Of a stretch of 31,290 nt of DNA, positions 28,273-31,290 are shown piece by piece. Origin of the DNA: CAZUHK01 sp964620345 (GTDB taxonomy: Bacteria; Planctomycetota; Phycisphaerae; Phycisphaerales; Zrk34); assembly GCA_964620345.1 (NCBI GenBank), contig CAZUHK010000015.1, positions 1-31,290 on the forward strand, written 5' to 3'. How positions within the stretch are numbered: the stretch's first letter is position 1; each line of letters begins with the position of its first letter. A program made the translations under genes and the position numbers. The notes beneath the pieces were generated by a model. That model made no database searches. It had not been told where the DNA came from and was given only the letters and a program-made list of their open reading frames with translations.

Positions 28273-30075
28273 ATGAATACCGACGTCCCGAACCGACGTG
28301 GCCATCGTTTGTCTGTTGTGTGGATCGTGCTGCTGGCCATCGGTCTGGGTCTGTCGCCGTGGCCGCTTCGCCCGGCATCGGCACAGATCAAGGTTCAGTT
28401 CCAAGCACAGGGCAGGGTACAGATCGTACAGCGCGCCGACGCGACGCGCGCTGCGCCGGCCGACAACGCGGCCGGCGCTTCGACCGACGACCGCGAGAAC
28501 CCCACGCTGCTCGACGACGTCGCCGTGCTGCGCGAGCGCGGCATCGAACCGACCTTCGACGGCCTCGAACAATATTTCCAGAGCGTGTATCGGGATCACA
28601 CCGAAGACGGCCGCGTCGCCAAGCTGATCGAGCAACTGGGCGATGAGCGGTTCACCGTGCGCGAGCGGGCTCAGCAGCGGCTTTCGGTCATGCCCGACCT
28701 GACCACCGCGGCGCTGCGGGAGGCGGCCCGATCCGACGATGCCGAGGTCCGCAGGCGGGCCGAGCAGATCATCGAGGCCCGCAAGCTCCTGCCGGGCCAG
28801 TACATCATGCCCACGGCCCTGCGCGTCATCACCCACCGCGAGATCCAGGGCCTGGTGCCGATCCTGCTCAAAGTCGTGGCTTTGTTCAACGACGTGCCGC
28901 TGACCGGTGCCCTGGGCCAGGCGATCGTGACGACCACACGCCCGCAAGACGCGCCGCCGCTGCGCCAGGCGGCGAAGTCGAACAACCCCCGAGTGCGCGG
29001 CGCGGCGATGATGGGCCTGGCGCGGGCAGTCGGCGCCGAGGCGCGCCAAGACCTGGCCACGGCTCTGAACGACCCGGCGGAACTGGTCCGTTTCGCCGCC
29101 GCGCGCGGCTTGGCCGACCTGGGCGACCGACGATGTCTGCCCGTCCTGGTCGACCTGCTCGATACCGAACAACCCCGCACCCGCAGCGAAGCCCTCGCCA
29201 TCCTCCGCGCCTTGACCGGGCAGGTGTTTGGCCTGAGCCGCTACGATCAAGGCCCCGCCCGTGAAAAAAAGATCGGCAAATGGCGACGATGGGTCAAGCA
29301 ATCCGGCCCGACGGCCAAGCTGCGGTTCCCGGTCGACCTCGCCCTGGCCGGCAACATTTTCGGCCGCACCCTCCTGGCCGGGTTCAACGCCAACACCGTC
29401 CACGAGTTCGACATCAAGGGCAACAAGGTCTGGGAAGTGAAGGTCAACCAGCCGTACGGCTTGGCGGGCTTGATCGACGGCCATCGCCTGATCGGTTCGT
29501 ATGGGGACAAGCACGTCACCCGGTACGACGCGGTCGGCAAGGTCATCTGGCGAAGCCCCGAGCTGCCCGGCGGGGCGATGGGCATCGACACGCGGCCCGA
29601 CGGCAAAGTCATCGTCGCCTGCTCCGATGCGCAGATGTTGGTCGAACTGGACGAGGCCGGCGAGATCATCAGCACCATTGGCCTCAAAGGCCGACCCGTC
29701 GGCGTGCAATACCTGCCCAACCGACGCCTGCTGGTCGTCTGCCAGCGCGCCGGCCGCGTGGTCGAAATCGACATGGGGGGCAACGTCAAGTGGTCGATCG
29801 ACGACCTCAACGACCCCCAGACCGCCCAGCGCCTGCCCAACGGCAACACGCTGATCTGCGAAGCCGGCACGGGCCACGTCAGCGAGATCGATCCATCCGG
29901 CAAAACCGTTTGGAAGTCGCCCCAGTTCAAAACGCCCGTCGATGCCCAGCGCCTGCCCAACGGTGACACGCTGATTGTTGTCCAGCAGGACGGCCTGGTG
30001 CGCGTCACGCCCGAAGGCGAGCAGTTCAACTTTGCCGACATCGACCAGGTCCACGCCCGCGGCCGACGGTACTGA
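28273..30075 (+). CDS. Exported HEAT-repeat / beta-propeller protein
   Basis: This 600-residue protein begins with an N-terminal signal peptide (VVWIVLLAIGLGLSPWPLRPASA), then a low-complexity region of about 50 residues. HEAT-like helical repeats span about residues 110-320 (LGDERFTVRERAQQRL, DDAEVRRRAEQIIEA, NPRVRGAAMMGLARAVG, ELVRFAAARGLADLGD). A propeller-like domain covers about 345-600 with repeating blades: EFDIKGNKVWEVKV, RYDAVGKVIWRSPE, LVELDEAGEIISTI, VEIDMGGNVKWSI and SEIDPSGKTVWKSP. The RLPNGNTLI and RLPNGDTLI lines resemble PQQ-like or arylsulfotransferase-type propellers. No catalytic residues were recognised. A periplasmic scaffold or binding role is inferred. The gene lies between an oxidoreductase and a sugar kinase. 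Signal peptide start supports 28273. Confidence 0.8.
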   Translation: MNTDVPNRRGHRLSVVWIVLLAIGLGLSPWPLRPASAQIKVQFQAQGRVQIVQRADATRAAPADNAAGASTDDRENPTLLDDVAVLRERGIEPTFDGLEQYFQSVYRDHTEDGRVAKLIEQLGDERFTVRERAQQRLSVMPDLTTAALREAARSDDAEVRRRAEQIIEARKLLPGQYIMPTALRVITHREIQGLVPILLKVVALFNDVPLTGALGQAIVTTTRPQDAPPLRQAAKSNNPRVRGAAMMGLARAVGAEARQDLATALNDPAELVRFAAARGLADLGDRRCLPVLVDLLDTEQPRTRSEALAILRALTGQVFGLSRYDQGPAREKKIGKWRRWVKQSGPTAKLRFPVDLALAGNIFGRTLLAGFNANTVHEFDIKGNKVWEVKVNQPYGLAGLIDGHRLIGSYGDKHVTRYDAVGKVIWRSPELPGGAMGIDTRPDGKVIVACSDAQMLVELDEAGEIISTIGLKGRPVGVQYLPNRRLLVVCQRAGRVVEIDMGGNVKWSIDDLNDPQTAQRLPNGNTLICEAGTGHVSEIDPSGKTVWKSPQFKTPVDAQRLPNGDTLIVVQQDGLVRVTPEGEQFNFADIDQVHARGRRY

Positions 30076-30093
30076 GCGGCGACCCCGCCGGTG

Positions 30094-30122
30094 TTGACGG
30101 CCCGACACCCGCGGCATAACTT
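30094..30122 (+). promoter_or_regulatory. Promoter candidate for the sugar kinase gene
   Basis: TTGACG (30094-30099) and TAACTT (30117-30122) are spaced by 17 nt, giving a predicted start near 30129 and a leader of about 100 nt before the ATG at 30231. Confidence 0.5.
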
Positions 30123-30127
30123 CAACC

Positions 30128-30187
30128 CCTCGTACGCAGGTCGGGGCCTCCGCGGTGGCCGTGCAGCGCCCGGCTGGACGTGCGAGG
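30128..30187 (+). other. Structured leader of the sugar kinase gene
   Basis: CCTCGTACG (30128-30136) can pair with CGTGCGAGG (30179-30187), 9 bp with one G-U pair. The loop contains GGCC-tccgcggt-GGCC, a second hairpin. The outer stem begins at the predicted transcription start. No known riboswitch family was recognised. Confidence 0.35.
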
Positions 30188-30230
30188 CGACCGGCGATTG
30201 CCCCACCCCACCCGACCGAGGAACCAACCG

Positions 30231-31290
30231 ATGCCGCTGAATCTGCGCCCCGAAAACAAGTGCGAACTGGACCTCATGTCGCTGGGCGAGTGCATGATCC
30301 GCCTGAGCCCAGAGGGCCACGGCCGAATCGAATTCGCCAGCAAGCTTGATGTGTATGTCGGCGGCGGCGAGTTCAATGTCGCCTACGCCCTGTCGCGCCT
30401 GGGCCTGCGGACCGGCTGGGTCGGCGGCCTGGTCGACAATCCTGTTTCCAAGATCGCCCTCAACCACGCCCGCGCCGTGGGCATGGATACCCGCCACGTC
30501 GTCACCGTGCCGTACGATGGCGTGGGCCGCGCCGCGCGCATGGGGCTGAACTTCACCGAGGTCGGCGTCGGGCCACGCGCGGCGGTCACGCTCTACGACC
30601 GCGGCCACTCCGCCACCGCCGGCATGAAGCGCGGCGATGTCGACTGGAAAGACATCTTCACCAACCGAGGCGTGCGCTGGCTGCACACCGGCGGGATATT
30701 CACCTGCCTGTCCGAATCGACCCGCGAGGTCGTCGCCGATGCGCTCAAGGCCGCGCACGAGGCCGGCACCGTCGTCAGCTACGACCTGAACTTCCGCTCC
30801 AAGCTCTGGAGCAGCGAAGAGGCGATCGCCACCACCAGGCCGCTGGCGCCGTACATCGACTGCCTGATCGGCAACGAAGAAGACTTCCAGAAGGTGCTGG
30901 GCTACGAGGTCGAGGGTGCCGACGTCGAAGGCGGCGGCAAGCTGCCCATCGACCGCTACAAAGAAATGGTCCGACAGGTCTGCAAGGACTATCCCAACGT
31001 CAAGATCGTCGGCACCACGCTCCGCGAAGTGATCAACGCGACCGAGAACAACTGGTCGGCATTGCTGTACGACGCGGCAAACGATGCGTTCCACCACGGC
31101 CCGAACTTCGAACGGCTGATCCTCGAAGACCGCGTCGGCGGCGGCGATGGCTTCGCCAGCGGCTTCACCTACGCCTTGCTCACCGGCAAAACCCCGCAAG
31201 AGGCGGTCAACTGGGGCACCTGCCACGGCGCCATGCTCATGACCACCCGCGGCGACACCAGCGAAATCACCCTCAAGGAACTCGAACACG
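30231..31290 (+). CDS. PfkB-family sugar kinase, KDG-kinase type (3' end outside window)
   Basis: 353 codons are visible and the frame runs off the window. PfkB-family signature 1 appears as VGGGEFNVAYALSRLGLRTGWVGGL near residue 42 (substrate-binding Gly-Gly and Asn). The nucleotide and anion-hole motif is DRVGGGDGFASGFTYALL near residue 302, with the catalytic Asp in GGGD. The DRxGGGD form, instead of DTxGAGD, is characteristic of many 2-keto-3-deoxygluconate kinase-type members, which phosphorylate KDG in uronate and gluconate breakdown; other ketohexonates remain possible. Additional landmarks are LHTGGIFTCLS, VVSYDLNFRSKLW and LIGNEEDFQKVLG. The start at 30231 has GAGG about 8 nt upstream. 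Confidence 0.9.
   Translation, partial: MPLNLRPENKCELDLMSLGECMIRLSPEGHGRIEFASKLDVYVGGGEFNVAYALSRLGLRTGWVGGLVDNPVSKIALNHARAVGMDTRHVVTVPYDGVGRAARMGLNFTEVGVGPRAAVTLYDRGHSATAGMKRGDVDWKDIFTNRGVRWLHTGGIFTCLSESTREVVADALKAAHEAGTVVSYDLNFRSKLWSSEEAIATTRPLAPYIDCLIGNEEDFQKVLGYEVEGADVEGGGKLPIDRYKEMVRQVCKDYPNVKIVGTTLREVINATENNWSALLYDAANDAFHHGPNFERLILEDRVGGGDGFASGFTYALLTGKTPQEAVNWGTCHGAMLMTTRGDTSEITLKELEH

Noticed and set aside
27049..30117. 1022-codon minus-strand frame opposite the oxidoreductase and HEAT/propeller genes
   Set aside because: Low-complexity composition rich in Asp, Gly, His and Val and no motif; both plus-strand genes in the region have signal peptide or family motifs.
1..31290. CRISPR array, rRNA genes or intact prophage
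   Set aside because: No evenly spaced direct repeats, rRNA signatures or phage structural genes were seen anywhere in the window.

Overview
The window is high-GC bacterial chromosome, most likely from an uncultured planctomycete (Phycisphaerae-like). This rests on two exported proteins with C-terminal PEP-CTERM sorting tags, a double-membrane envelope protein (LptD-like), Gfo/Idh/MocA and KDG-kinase-type sugar genes, and an exported HEAT/beta-propeller protein. Taxonomy is inferred from gene content only. Three runs of exactly ten N (11555-11564, 13391-13400, 18785-18794) mark scaffold joins, so this is probably a metagenome or draft assembly. At two of the joins the sequence looks chimeric.

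Layout. 1-902: 3' end of thyA, then folA, with a perfect 19-bp inverted repeat spanning the junction. 903-3303: two paralogous PEP-CTERM proteins, each with its own promoter candidate and a long structured leader. 3515-6284 (minus): trpA behind metF in one unit, then folE2. 6407-7489 (minus): an unrecognised polytopic membrane protein. 7581-8405: tRNA-Leu(GAG) with its own promoter and terminator, then a PmtA-like methyltransferase. 8474-12944: LptD-like protein and argJ. 12932-14401: a SPASM-like coding remnant and a NifS/IscS-type cysteine desulfurase. 14338-16967 (minus): DUF4405 membrane protein, small two-helix protein, YggS/PLPBP, and a secreted LTXXQ-like protein. 17114-18229: Mrp-type ATPase. 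18257-24293 (minus): SirB1-like protein, pyruvate kinase, Ogt-type alkyltransferase, DUF2283 protein, PBECR-like putative nuclease, DUF4253-like lipoprotein and threonyl-tRNA synthetase. 24420-24908: nrdR. 24960-26591 (minus): FHA-GAF-histidine kinase. 26592-27171: gene-poor, with a decayed IS630 transposase tail. 27172-31290: Gfo/Idh/MocA oxidoreductase, HEAT/beta-propeller protein and the start of a KDG-type sugar kinase.

Function. Thymidylate synthase, DHFR, MTHFR and FolE2 together form a loose folate/one-carbon neighbourhood. NifS and Mrp fit Fe-S cluster metabolism. The most unusual accessory element is a tightly overlapping minus-strand stack (22248 to 20580) holding a toxin-antitoxin-like pair. 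Several genes (7731, 11730, 13088, 22248, perhaps 28273) have a -10-like hexamer ending 6-8 nt before the start codon and no Shine-Dalgarno sequence, which suggests leaderless transcripts. No CRISPR array, rRNA gene or intact mobile element was seen.
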